64,000 nucleotides of DNA, taken from assembly GCF_029784165.1 (NCBI RefSeq), contig NC_073695.1, forward strand, positions 212,751,896-212,815,895, read 5' to 3'. The notes under the pieces were generated by a model. That model was not told the DNA's origin, ran no database searches, and worked only from the letters and a program-made list of their open reading frames with translations. This DNA is from Wyeomyia smithii. Taxonomy: Eukaryota > Arthropoda > Insecta > Diptera > Culicidae. Positions 11,745 through 23,621 of this stretch are shown one piece after another; position 1 is the first letter of the stretch, and each line of letters starts with the position of its first letter. The translations under genes and the position numbers were made by a program.

Positions 11745-12730
11745 TTTGACATTTGCTCTTCAGTTGTGAAAATGGCGTTGAAGTAAGAGAAGCAACGCAT
11801 CAAAATTTTTCTCGCGCGTCGCTTAAAACCGAACTACTCGCACGTCAAGTTGGCAAAACTGTTGATTGTGGGCAAATCAACATCAACGTAATAAAAGTGT
11901 TTCGAGAACGTTTGACGACTGCCAGGAAGACAAAATCGAGGGAAAATCGAAGTCCGTGGGGCGCAAAAACGCAGTAGTTTCAAGCAGAATACCTTTCCGT
12001 CCGAGGAACAAGCTGGTAGTGTCGTCTACAACTGTGAATTGAACTAAAACACGAGCCAGACTGGCGACTTACAAAAAGCTGTACGAAAAGATGCTGACAA
12101 AGTTTGATTGTTTGGTACAGGATGATGAAACTTACGTCAAGGCGCACTTTAAACAGCTTCCTTGACAGAAATATTATACGGCAACTGGAAGAGAAAAGGT
12201 GGCAGAGGCAGAGATTTTCAAACACATTAAGCTGTCGAAGTTTTCAAAGAAATATTTCGTGTGTCAGGCCATCTAATTAGAAGAGCAACATTTTCATCGC
12301 GAAAGGCTCCGTCAACCAGGAAATTTATGTGCAGAAGTGCCTAAAAAAACGTCTGTTGCTTTCCCCCAAGCAGCACAGTTATCTCGTTCTGTTTTAGACG
12401 AATTTGTCATCTTGCTATTACGGAAAAACGTCATAGAGTAGTATGCCGTGAACAACGTCCAAGTGGTACCAAAGCACATTATCCTCCCAACACACCAGAG
12501 CTCCGCCCTATAGAAATATACTGGGCTATCGTCAAAAAGACACAGCTGTCAACGACTTCAAAGCTAACTGGCGTTCTGCGGCGAATAAAGTGACCAAAAA
12601 GGATGAACCAAACATGGTGGAAAGAGTGAAGAGAAAGGTCCGGCAATTTGTATTCGCTATTAACCTTTTATCGCTCATAAGGAATCACGCACAGAATCAA
12701 CCAAACGAAAAAGAACTCATATACACTTTT
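11745..12730 (+). pseudogene. Tc1/mariner transposase relic (DD37E type)
   Basis: This is a degraded transposase gene. From about 11750 the plus strand encodes an N-terminal helix-turn-helix segment matching the relic at 46173-47119 (minus strand). At 12121 the first catalytic aspartate motif is readable as DDETYVKAH, and at 12489-12525 the third motif as NTPELRPIEIYWAIVKK, typical of the mosquito DD37E group. The frame shifts and hits stops between these blocks, so no protein can be made. The G-tract MITE at 11427-11700 abuts its 5' side. The ends of the element were not found. Confidence 0.7.
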
Positions 12731-14149
12731 TGTTAAAAATAAATAGTCGTAAAAATTCCAAGAAATAATGACAGTATAGTTGGTACTAACCGATAAAGAG
12801 TTAAGGAAGCTTGAGCTAAAATTTTCTTTTACTCTGTGCAAATTGAACTTGAGAGAAACATTTTTAATTTTTCAATAAAGAATATTTACACGTATTTATG
12901 TTTGACCAATTTTTGACCGTCTTGACCATGATATTAAAAAAAAAAGAAATTGGGATCCTACACGGAAAACCTGAATTAATCCACCTAGTGGTGCTGAAAC
13001 CTTTGTTATATAACTACCTATTACTTTATACTTATTAGACCAGTAAACCACAAATCGTATACCAACGTAAGTCCAATTTCAATAAAGAATAAAAAGAGTT
13101 TAAAGGATAGTTTTCAGAGGGTGAACCAAACACGATCTTTGAATTAAAGCTTGACGTGGGTTTCGCAAATATTATGGATGTTGTCACTGGAGTATATGAG
13201 TGTTATTTTTTCGATCACAAACCAATTTTTAAATGCTAGCTAGAAGCAACTCAAATTTTTTCTTGAAATAATCGAACGTGAGGAAACAGTAACAGATAAC
13301 AATGATACTGATTTCATACTAGAACAGCAAATATGTATGTTAGCTTAATGCAGTTTTTTTTAAATCCCCATAAACAAGGTTTGGATATTACTTTAGCTTT
13401 ATTTTTCCCAGTCCGCACAAATGGCATGTTGGTGACCTTTAAAAGAAAATTCATATTCGTACAAAGAATATTTTTTGTAAATGGTCAGGGATGCTGAAAA
13501 AGCGTCCAAAAGGCGGGGCTTAGAGCCTTATACAAACTTTTGGTAATTGTCACGAAGGGGTTTGTTAGAATGTTCTGCTTTTTCGTATTAACAACTTGGC
13601 GATGTTTATAGGAGAAACCAGAAACGTCTCCTTTGTTTGGAATTCTCACCGCGAGTCGTATTTTTATCAATACATGCGTGAATATTTTTCGTGACATAGT
13701 TCTAGAATAAAATATTTCATTCGTGACCAAATTCCATCACTAATTTAGATTCTTTTTATTTCGCTGATGGAAATAAGAAATGACTGAATGTGTTCATATG
13801 AGTGATAAGTTGGAATTGCGTTAAATGCCAAAAGTGTTTTTCAAATACAATTCCATTTTTATGGTGAAAGTATATCGCCCCTCAAATTTTTTATGCGCTT
13901 TCAGAAAAATAAGGTTTTAAATAATATTCGGAATATTTTAAATATTTCAGAAACACAAAAATATTACATTCATTTCTCTTTTTAATCATATGTCTGTATG
14001 AACTTTACGGGGAAAAAGTATAATTAATATTATGCTATATTTTTACTATATATAACTATAAAAACTATAAAAAACTATAACTATATATTTTTGGTGATCT
14101 TCATAGAAAAAGATTTTTTTCAATAATGATCATAGACTATTTCATGACG
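12731..14149. other. AT-rich non-coding stretch
   Basis: No gene recognised. Near 12970 the motif AATCCACCTAGTGGTG occurs, which I recall as part of a common culicine dispersed repeat. The short ORF at 13485-13730 has no recognisable features. Confidence 0.35.
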
Positions 14150-14900
14150 ATCAATTGATACGGAGACTCTTGTGAGACAATACTAATCGAACGTTGGATG
14201 GAGGGAATATGTTATATTGAAGTAATGTTTTCTTTGATATTTGATCGAAAAGAGAAAATTTCATAAATGTGACGATGTTAATAAGATATATTTTTTTCAA
14301 AAGTTTCACATATTCTAAAACAACAGTTGACATATATTTCCTGATAAAAGTCACGGTGATCAAACAGTGATATTTGTCGGTCAAAGCTTGATGCTTACTT
14401 TTCCTGATACCAGCTCTAACCAAAAGAGATGATTACTAAAATCACTGTGACAATGCTAATAACTTATAAGTTTTTCAAAAGGTCACACCATCTTACAAAC
14501 AAAACTGTTGTTGTATATTTCCTCTCGAATGTCACAGTGGCTATCTGGGAAAACTATTTCTCTGGATAAAATGCCTTTTGTTCTTCAAATTATTACCGTG
14601 ACTACTTAATGTTAAAAATACCCTTGCTTCCAAAGTAAAGTAATTTGGTCTGTGATTCTTTAGAGAGAAACTTGAAAATTCTATTTCAATTGTCACAGAG
14701 ACAACAATTGAAAAAGTTAGTTTTTTAATGAAAACTTTAGTGACTCTTGTGAGAAAATTCGCAAAAGTTTCTCTATGAAAAGTAATAGTTACTCAATTAC
14801 AAAAGTTGTTGCCCCATTTTTTTCTAAAACGTTTGGGGGACAATATTGAGACCAAAACCTTATTTTATTTGTGACTCTCGTGCGGATATGGTTAGAAATT
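14150..14900. repeat. Diverged tandem repeat with recurring GTCACAGTG-like motifs
   Basis: Two blocks of about 180-bp spacing match each other loosely: each has AATAA-x-TAT, then TTTTTCAAAAG-TCACA, then AACTGTTG/AACAGTTG, then TATATTTCCT, then GTCAC(A/G)GTG (about 14276-14400 and 14455-14580). GACTCTTGTGAGA recurs at about 14165 and 14743. An old, decayed array. The 90-codon ORF on the minus strand is inside it and not supported as a gene. Confidence 0.45.
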
Positions 14901-16199
14901 GCAGGACCTTGATTTATGAATCAGCATCTTATATTTTTTACGAATTGAAGCAAATTTATAAAAACCTGTTTTCGAAAAATTATAGTTCAGAACTATACAG
15001 AAAAAAAAACTATTCATGAAAGTTGTCAATTTAGTTCTATCTCGAATGCATTATCTGAAAATGAAGGTTTTGTACGACATTTGTGAATTTTGGATTTTCA
15101 GAGTGTAGTCGAGAACATTATTGTTTTTGAAGGCCTAGGCTCTATGAAAAAATCCGTAACAAAGACTTTTTAAGTCTTGCTGCGATAACGGGAAGTGGAA
15201 TAACATGGATACTCTGTCCGCACTAAGTCTTAAATTAGAAAGCAATATTTATATCTTACATGAGCATATTGTATCATTCATAGAGATAAGTGACTTTTCA
15301 CCCGCGCACACTAGTAAACGTGTATAGCCATGTAAAGTTGCTTCAGTTTCATCCAAACTGTGAATCATCGCATCTCGATGTTCACAATTTCTCAAAACTT
15401 TTTCCTTATTTTGCCAATTACGTTCACTATCAACTGTAGATTCCTGGTCACGAGTAAAAAGTATATTCAGAACTGAATTTGAAACTTAGAATAAGTGTTC
15501 AACTAAGAAGTTGTTCCAGCTGTTTAAAATGTGACATTGCAAACGGGTGGCACTAACATATTCGTACGTAAATAGGTCTGTACATTTTTGGTAAAGCTCA
15601 TTTTATAGGATATTTTGAAATTCTGCATCGCTAATTGTGTTACATTTGAACACTGTGAGATCAGATTTTGCTACAATGTTTCGCTGTAGCTGTAGAAGAT
15701 TCTTATTCTTAAATCTGGGTTCAACGTACAATTTAATATATATATATTTTAAAGAAAGTGAGGACGGAAGCTTCACAAGGCAGAAAAGGAGCTAAGTGAG
15801 CATTACGGTTTCCTCCAAAATCTAATTCAAATTTTTAAGAAAATGCTAAAGGGTATTTTTCTTACACCAATAAAGACGCACTACGAAGAGTGTAAAAATT
15901 ATGCAAAGTTGTCGGAGATTGTTTTTTCTTTTGAGAAATAAATAGTGATACGAAAAAAAAAGACATAGAGGGATAGAGAAGAAGAGAGAGTAGGGAGAGA
16001 GAGAGATGAATTATCCAAAAAGTAAAATATCCCATGTCTGAAATATACTTCGGTCAAATTTTTACAGTTCAAGCTACACTTAGTATCATTTTTAAAGAGC
16101 TCTAGGGCGTTCATTTAAGCATGCGAACATTAAAATCGGAATATGCGTTCTGTAAAATGAGCGCTTATCTTGTAATTTTTTTGTTTCGATTTTAATATA
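14901..16199. other. AT-rich non-coding stretch
   Basis: No gene or element recognised. A GA-rich run lies at about 15960-16005. Confidence 0.35.
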
Positions 16200-16720
16200 C
16201 TATACATATAAACAACATATTTTCACATACATACATACATACAGGCACACATTCACATACATACAGAAATTGTTCAGTTCGTCGATCTGAGTAGATTGGT
16301 GTATAACACATGGCTCTCCTTGCCATTCATTTTGCCTTAAAAGTTAAATATCTTATGTAAAAAATACTCTTTGATCAATATTTTAAAATCTAAGCCACTA
16401 ATCAAAAATCCAATCGGTAGCATTCTGGGGGAGCACAGTAGCTTTCGTTTGCGTATAAGATCATTAAAATCGGATATTGCATTCTGTAAGAAAGGTGCGT
16501 TAGTATTTTGCGACACATACATACAGACAACATACATACACACACACATACACACATACACACATACACACACACATACACACGAACAGACATTGCTCAG
16601 TTCGTCGAGCTGAGTCGAATGGTGTATACGATTCGGCCCTCCGGATCATGGATCAATTTTGCGTTTTTCGACCGATTTTATAAGCTTTGTGTAGTATAAC
16701 AAAGGTAAAAATATATGAAT
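16200..16720. repeat. Microsatellites with two copies of a culicine dispersed repeat end
   Basis: CATA/CA-repeat tracts (about 16225-16265 and 16505-16590) each lead into a block of the form CAGTTCGTCGA-CTGAGT followed by a GTGTATA motif. In the second copy CATTCGGCCC-like sequence and then ACAAAGG follow. The same ending occurs three times in 49240-50575. The Tyr/Val/Cys-rich and His/Thr-rich ORFs here are microsatellite translations. Confidence 0.65.
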
Positions 16721-16809
16721 ACACATCAGCTCTGATTGGTCTAAATCTGTGTTTCAACAAGGCTTGACTATTTTTTAATGGTACAATGGTTTGCATAATT
16801 AGATTACAA

Positions 16810-16955
16810 TTTTCTGCATTTCGGCGGATGCGCAGCTAATTTTCCAATCGATTGCTGCAAAATCGAAAGAGATCCGTTGGAAACTAACCGAGTGATATGG
16901 TTTTCATTTTACACCCCTATAGATCTCCTTTAAAGACGTAGTTCTACGTCAAAAA
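16810..16955. repeat. Dispersed repeat module with TGACGTAG-type palindrome, second copy
   Basis: It has the same motif order as the copy at 10820-11010: TTTCCAATCGATTGCTGCAA, then GATCCGTTGGAAACTAACCGAG, then ACACCCCTAT, ending GACGTAGTTCTACGTC at 16935-16950. It directly follows the repeat ending ACAAAGG, suggesting both may be parts of one larger dispersed unit. Confidence 0.6.
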
Positions 16956-18459
16956 ATTAAGCTCTTAAATCAATTTTTTTCGACCTTCCTTCTTCTTTAT
17001 AAATTTCCGGCTGCCCTCACGACGCAGATTTCGAAGGTCTTCGACAATCATCAATGTTTGACATTTTGATTTCTCAAAGTCCAAACAGGCTCAACTATCG
17101 CTTTTGAAGAAATCTCTCGTGAAAGGGCGCGAGGAGCGATGTTACATATATCAATCTTTTTTTACTAAGAGAGGCTTGTTAGTAGCTTAAGTATTTATAA
17201 TAATTATTAGTAAATAATAATTTTGTGTGGCTTATCAAAAATGGTGAATTCTCAACACTGTTAGAAATTTGTTATTTTAATTATTAGGATTTGTTTGCTT
17301 TTGCAATTAGAACTTATCATTCGTAGGGATTTCATCCAACTTGTCAAAAAATAATCCTGCAACTAACTTAATTGCTAACTTATTGGCTATAAAGATAGGT
17401 TTTCGGTGAATATTGGTAGCAATTTTATTCTTTTATTATGGGAATTTCATGCCACGTGATGCTCTTCAATCATTCATTGAAGTTAATAGCTATGAACGAA
17501 ATGGCAAAGAAGGAGTGTAAACGCTTATTTTCTCCCATTCACGCTTACAGAGGATTTCATGACGTTTATAGTTCCGTAATCCTGTGAAAATGTTTGTGAT
17601 TTTGATAGACAGGCACGCATTCGGAGTTAGTTCCTCTAGCACGCAAGTGAATAAGTAGTTTTTTTATTAGCCCTGAACATTGGAAAAGTTAACATTTTTT
17701 AAATCTTAGTTTCTAAACATTTACATCTAAACATATTTAAAACTAAATATAATATATCTTCAGGAACACAATTAATTTCAAAACCTCTTTTTTTGGTTTC
17801 TATTTGATCGCTATTTAACTAAATGACAGATGTTATTACTATTATTTTACTTCGAGTCTGCTACTAGCCTTGTGTTGTAAGATAATAGTTTGTTATGAAG
17901 CAGTCCAGAAAAAATAATCTGCAAAAAAAACTTTCACGATAAACTAGGATGACGAATTGAAAAACCCATCATGATGAATAATGAATAATTTCCAGTTTTT
18001 TAAATTATAATTTTAAAATAAAGACCATAAAGTCTTTACAAATTTCTAAAATGTAAATTTGAAAAGTTTATTCACCTATTTTACTATCATTCTCCAAAGA
18101 TTTTTGAATCAATATATACAAGAAATTTTAAACTTTTGGTTTTAGGCTCCAATTTTTAGTGGCTTTTGATAAAAATCAACGTGAATTTTGGTGGAAAAAA
18201 CTCGGCATTTCTATTTTTGCGTGGCTGAAATTGTTACACAGCAAATTCATATATTCACTCAGTTTTTATGAAGTGCAATCATCAAAATTCAACACCAATA
18301 TATCTCATTTATGATAAGCTCAACTTTAAAAAATTTAAATTAATAATTAAATTTATGACGGTTAACCATCAGAGAACCTGGTTAAGCAATTTGAACAAAA
18401 AAATGCTCTGGTTAAGTGAGTTATACAACGCAACTTCTATTACAAACTTGTTCAATTTC
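16956..18459. other. AT-rich non-coding stretch
   Basis: No gene recognised. The ORF starting at 18268 lacks motifs, signal peptide or a supporting promoter. Confidence 0.35.
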
Positions 18460-19640
18460 ATCGGAGTACATCAATCACACTTAAAATCAGCATTACCTTC
18501 GCTCTGGATCGTCTTCTCTGCAACAGAGAGCGTTACTAGTGCAGCTGCAACGTGTGGCGGCATTTTACATCTGTTTTCCAAGAGATTCAATTATTAATTA
18601 AATTTTCGTTTGATAAACAGAGCGTTCACTAAAATCTCGCTTGTGCCTATTTGAACTTCTACAGAGCGTCCCGCTTTAGACGATCACTTTGACTGGCTTT
18701 GATCGTCTCACTTCGCGAGGGTGGATGTCTCCCATGGCTGTTCTGTGGTCTGGCTTCGTGACCGTCTGGTTTTGACAGTGCATAAAAGACGACGAATAAT
18801 CTTTTCCTCTGATGGTTTCAAATCACTGTGTTCACCAGCCTCTGGCCTGGCCAAACCAGTCAGGCAATAAATCATCTCTGATTGTGATTCCTCGTCTCGA
18901 TGGTTGATCGTTGTGAGATTTCCTTGAACAGACTGACTGAGTTGAGCTGATGAAGATTGCGGCGACTAGCTGGCTGGGCTGAGAATCTGTACGCTGCGTT
19001 GATTTAATTTAATGTTCCAAGACGAACGGTCCACCGAGCGAGCGAAGTGAAACCTAAATTGGCCGGGATTGCTTTTGGCAACAAATCGCGCTTGTGTTGT
19101 TTTATTTACTTATTCTTAGGTAAAGAAAAATAATGTTCAAAAATCGGTCTTCATTAGGAATTTTGTGTACTACCATGTGCCCGCCAACGGACTGTAAACA
19201 TTTTCGCCACAATCCATCATGCGTCTCCGCTAGATAAATATGCGAAGAAAGACACTCGGTAAAACTTCACCATCCCGTCGTTCTAATTTCCTTTTAAATA
19301 TTCCATATTTAAACCCCACCATACCGAGCTGACAGAGGTGTTAGGAATGGCGTGTGTGTGATGAGTTGTGTGGTGTGGTGTACCAGCATCCAAAGTTCGC
19401 AAACAGTTGGATGATCGCTAATTGAATTAGAGCACATTTTTATCGCCGCTTTCTCCCACTTAATTCCAGTCAAGCAAAACCATACGCGCGCGGCGGATTT
19501 TACGACTTAACTCTCGCGCCGAGTGACGCTCGTTTTTGCTTCGAGTGTCGAACGAGAGTGCGATGACGACAACAACAGCACGGTGTGTAGTAAATATCCT
19601 ACTGCCACACGGTGGAACCAATCTGGGTAGAGACGGTCAG
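18460..19640. other. GC-elevated block, possibly regulatory or an unseen non-coding exon
   Basis: GC content rises abruptly relative to both flanks. A TATA-like GCATAAAAG lies near 18780 and CG-rich patches near 19480-19570. No ORF with recognisable features. It may be a conserved regulatory block of Alk, an upstream leader exon, or part of a decayed element. Confidence 0.2.
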
Positions 19641-19865
19641 AACCCAATGGCGTTGCCAATAAATATATTTATTATCACTTGCTAGTCTAAAGATGAAGTT
19701 TTTCATTGAACTTAAAAGAGAAAACCGCGAAACAGTTATTTGCCACTATTTTTCAAGAAATTTGTATGACATTTACTGACTATGACTTTTCTACACATTT
19801 CTCAGAACTTGTTATAGACATCAATGTCAGCTAAATATTTATAAACGCCTGAACCGAGTGTATAT

Positions 19866-19945
19866 TGATGATTTGAAATATTTTTTGGCCAAAACGTTGT
19901 TTTATCAGTATAGTGTCTTTAGCAAAGTTATAGATCAAGATACCC
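19866..19945. repeat. Relic of the fold-back family arm
   Basis: TTTTTGGCCAAAACGTTG followed by TATCAGTATAGTGTCTTTAGCAAAGTT lines up with the arm of the fold-back element at 8748-9787 (TTTTAGGGCCAAAACGG...GTCTT-GCAAAGTTG). No second arm was recognised nearby. Confidence 0.35.
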
Positions 19946-21718
19946 ACTATTGAAATATTCGGATAAGAATTTTATCCGTCCGCTTTTCATGATGCTCCCA
20001 CTGTGCACCATCAGCCTGCCAGCGGGTGGCGTATTATTGGAGGGGAGCCAACATCAGTACACACGTAAAACGACAAATGCATTTGTTGAAAGGTAGCTCT
20101 CCAGACTGAGTAAACAAAGTACCTACAGGATTAGAACTATTGGGGAAGAAAAAGTTGAAGAAAATGTGATGCCTCAGATCTCACAGTATTCTAGAGCTTT
20201 GAAGTGCACTTGTTGTCCCACAAATATTCCTATATTCAATATATTTTATAGTTATTACTGAAACTAAAAACGTCCTATCGATGCCATTGTGGCGTCAAGT
20301 CGCGCTAGTAACGGTAGTAAAAAAGATTTTACCAGCAAAACCAAAACACGACATCCAAGACAACTGGCCAACGAACGCCTGTAGCGACCGTGACGATGAT
20401 GAAGGATTGTGGCAAGCAGCCGCGTTATTTTTAGGTTAGTCTCTGCACAGACTGACTTACTAGATACTTAGGAAGGATTGACGTTATGCGAACTGCTGCT
20501 CGCAGCCCGGGTGTGCAATGGAAAAACTGGCGTACGATGGACGCGTATTCTCTTGTGCACATCAATATATTCGCGCATTTTGTTTCGCAATTGCACGTTT
20601 CACGCTACCATACCTCTGGGGTCGAATTGTTCGAAAAACTGCATCTGCGTTTTGATTTGGAATGACTGTTCTAATTTTAAGAAGCGAGGATTTGCTTGGA
20701 TCGTTGCCGATGCTGTTTGCAGAAACGTTGAAGGAAAAATAATTGAATGTAATTTTATGCTTGTACATGTTGGCGTGACATGGTGAAACTTTACATCATT
20801 CATTCCGCGGCGATGAGAGGAGATATGAATATGAAAAAATATGATTGAAGAAACGCATCATGCTTTAATTAGGGCGAGCTATGCTATTTTAAGGGATCTG
20901 AGTTTTTACAGCATACTCCGTTACAGTTTACTGCTGAATGTCAATGAAATGAAGCTGATTTGAATGCAAATCAAAATTTCAAAATGTAATCTCTGCAACA
21001 AATTGAAAAGGGGATGAAATATCGTCTCAAGAATTGTTTAGATAACACTTATGAATAACCTTTCAAATTATGAATGGGTAAAATAAAGTTGGGTTTGAAT
21101 CAAATATAACACAGTTAATACGACCGAAAGTGATGTAAGGTTAAAGCTGACGTGCTCTTTAAATGCTCCTTGAAACGTTCTAAATGGGAAGACTTAGGCT
21201 AAAAAAATGTACGAATAGCAAAAACCTTAGTATCAGATAGCTTGTTGAAAAGTACTAAACATCTTAATTTTAGTCTGTGGCTGCCATACCATGCTAACAT
21301 ATATAAATAGACATTTTGTTTACCGTTCAGGTTCAGCTTAGAGGGCCTCTGAATTTCTCTAAAAAAATTTGGCGGGCTGTATTTATCAACAAATGAATAA
21401 ACTAACTTTTCCGAATAAAAAATAAACTTATTTCTCCGAGTTCCTCAGGCATATGCTACTTCAAAAACTCAAAACAAAACGAGTTTACCAAAATTTTCAC
21501 TCTGTACGCAAGTTCATAAGAAAAATGGAAGAAATACCTCCAGAATGACGGAAGTTAAAAAATATATATCAGTCATGAAAATTGCATTGAACAGTTGGTA
21601 AAAATGTAGTACGCAAAGAAAATCACTAATGCTTCTACGATGAAAGAAGATTGAAAAGATATGTCGGAATAGCTTTGGAATTTTTGAACACTTTTCATCG
21701 TTCTGGTAATCCTTGTTT
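19946..21718. other. Mixed non-coding stretch
   Basis: About 19980-20800 is more GC-rich than its surroundings, with short overlapping ORFs on both strands (20478-20803) but no domain. I could not assign it. The rest is AT-rich without recognisable features. Confidence 0.3.
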
Positions 21719-21993
21719 GGCGACGTTCACAAATTACGTAACATTAAAAATCTAGATTTGCGACTCTCTCCCTCCCCCCCTATGTAATGATAAGTAACGT
21801 TCGACATGACTCCCTCCCCTAAAATTACGTAACGCTGATCAGCCTGACCCCCCTTCAAAATTTTCAATTTCGAGCAAACATCACAGTTACGTAACTGTCT
21901 CTACTACACCCCCCTCCTCCCATGTAACAATAAGCAACGCTGATTCAAACCCCCTCCCCCCCTTAATGCGTTACGTAATTTGTGTACGACACC
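21719..21993. mobile_element. G-tract/TTACGTAA MITE, copy 2 (inverted)
   Basis: This is the reverse complement of copies 1 and 3, seen as C tracts. It contains the central CAGTTACGTAACTG palindrome and several other TTACGTAA sites, and ends TTACGTAATTTGTGTACGAC. It lies 680 bp from copy 3 in opposite orientation. Confidence 0.8.
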
Positions 21994-22019
21994 TTTGGCT
22001 TGAAGTCAATAATGTGGTG

Positions 22020-22190
22020 GCTCTGAATTGAATGACATCTAGGGTCTATGCCTTTGGATACCATCCCGGTTTGTTAATTTCAGACTGTTTTCCAAAAAAC
22101 CGAAAGTCACCATCTTGGATTTCAAAATAACATCTGGAGTCATTTTTTTGCATCACGCCGATTTCGTAAACACCAATATTTTGCTATTTT
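22020..22190. repeat. Culicine 'ATTTCAAAATGGCGTCTG' repeat, left part
   Basis: Short recurring blocks such as CACCATCTTGGATTTCAAAA and GGATACCATCCCGG. The same repeat resumes at 25350-25615 on the far side of the pogo-like element, so that element inserted into it. Confidence 0.55.
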
Positions 22191-22670
22191 GTTATTACAG
22201 GGAAACTTCGGTATGAGGAACCCTCGATATAAAGTACCTTCGATATAGCGTCACTCGATATAAGGTACATTTTACCTCGATATAAGGTACATATTTTTAT
22301 TATGTTGCAAATAACTCCGAAATTGGTATAGGAACTTCTATAAATAATATATCGGTTATCTTGTCAACGTCTCTGGTTACTAATGATCATTTGGTGAGTG
22401 TCCATAAAATACTCCACACTCAGCGGAAGTTTGAAAACCCGTCAGAAAAATTTATTGTAGCTGAAAAAAACATCATATAGCGTGGTTTAACAAGGATGGG
22501 AACGGAGAAGCTGATAAAGAATTAACTTAAAGTTTGATCCCTGAAGATTTGTTTGAAATTTTAAAAGACAAAATTTTATTAAAACTCGAGTTGCTAGAAA
22601 TGTTTAAAAAAAAGTGCATTTTTTCATCAAAAACATTATAAAACCTGTGAAAAAGTTGGAAATATGCTTA

Positions 22671-22953
22671 GGAGTCGTACACAAATTACGTAACGTATGA
22701 AGGGGGGGGGGCAAGGGGGGTTGAATTTGCGTTACTTTTTGTTACGTAGGGGGGAGGGGGGGGTTAGTAGAGACAGTTACGTAACTGTGATGTTTGCTCG
22801 AAATTGAAAATTTCGGAGAGGGGTCAAGCTGATCAGTGTTACGTAATTTTAGGGGGGGGGAGTCATGCCGAACGTTACCTATCGTTACATATGGGGGAGG
22901 GAGGGTGTCTGAAATCTAGATTTTTAGCGTTACGTAATTTGTGTCCGACGCCT
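22671..22953. mobile_element. G-tract/TTACGTAA MITE, copy 3
   Basis: It starts GTCGTACACAAATTACGTAA, contains CAGTTACGTAACTG, and ends TACGTAATTTGTGTCCGACG. It is a close relative of copies 1 and 2, nested in the pogo-like element. The 73-codon ORF inside is a chance frame. Confidence 0.8.
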
Positions 22954-23621
22954 CAAGGTATGTTCGGCAGAATGGTGTATTTCTCAAATATGAAAAAAAA
23001 TGTTCACAATATAGTAGGCCTCTGAAATCACACCCAAAAAAGTTGATTGGTATTTTTTAAATTCTGCATAAGATTACCTACAACTTTGCTAAAAACTTCA
23101 CTTTGATTTGATAAGTAACTAAAAAAAATCATTTCACTTTTAGGCGGATTAATCAAAAATCTATTTGCATTAAAAGTTTCCCCTTAAGATAAACAGAAAC
23201 TTTGTCGAATACACTCTAGCATTTCAAAAGTATTTTCACGGTCAAAAGGTTGACGATCACGTTTTTCACGTTTTAAACCAGTGTACAAAGTGCAACTTTA
23301 GGCCACCCTTATGTGTAAAAAAAAGTTAGTTCAAACGGTCATATTTAAATGCAATGAAGAAAATGCAGATTCCGAAATCCTGAAGGACGAGGAAATTATT
23401 GAAAAAGTTGTCAACCTGTAAGCAGATATTCTTGGTTTTTATACATCGGACCAAAAAATAAATAACAACGAGAAGGAAAAAAAAGCAGTTTAAATAAAAA
23501 GTCTGTATGAATGTAAATTCAAGTTGAAAAAAAAAATAGTGATAATAACGTAACGGCTCGATTTTTTTCTTTTTTTCTGGATGACATACGTTTTGGAAAC
23601 AAACTATCACACGCGGCTAAA

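Noticed and set aside
16337..16699. Several ORFs rich in Val-Cys-Tyr or His-Thr
   Set aside because: They translate CA/CATA microsatellites in different frames.
18268..18597. 109-codon ORF
   Set aside because: No motif, no start context or splice support. It lies at the edge of a composition change but nothing suggests protein.
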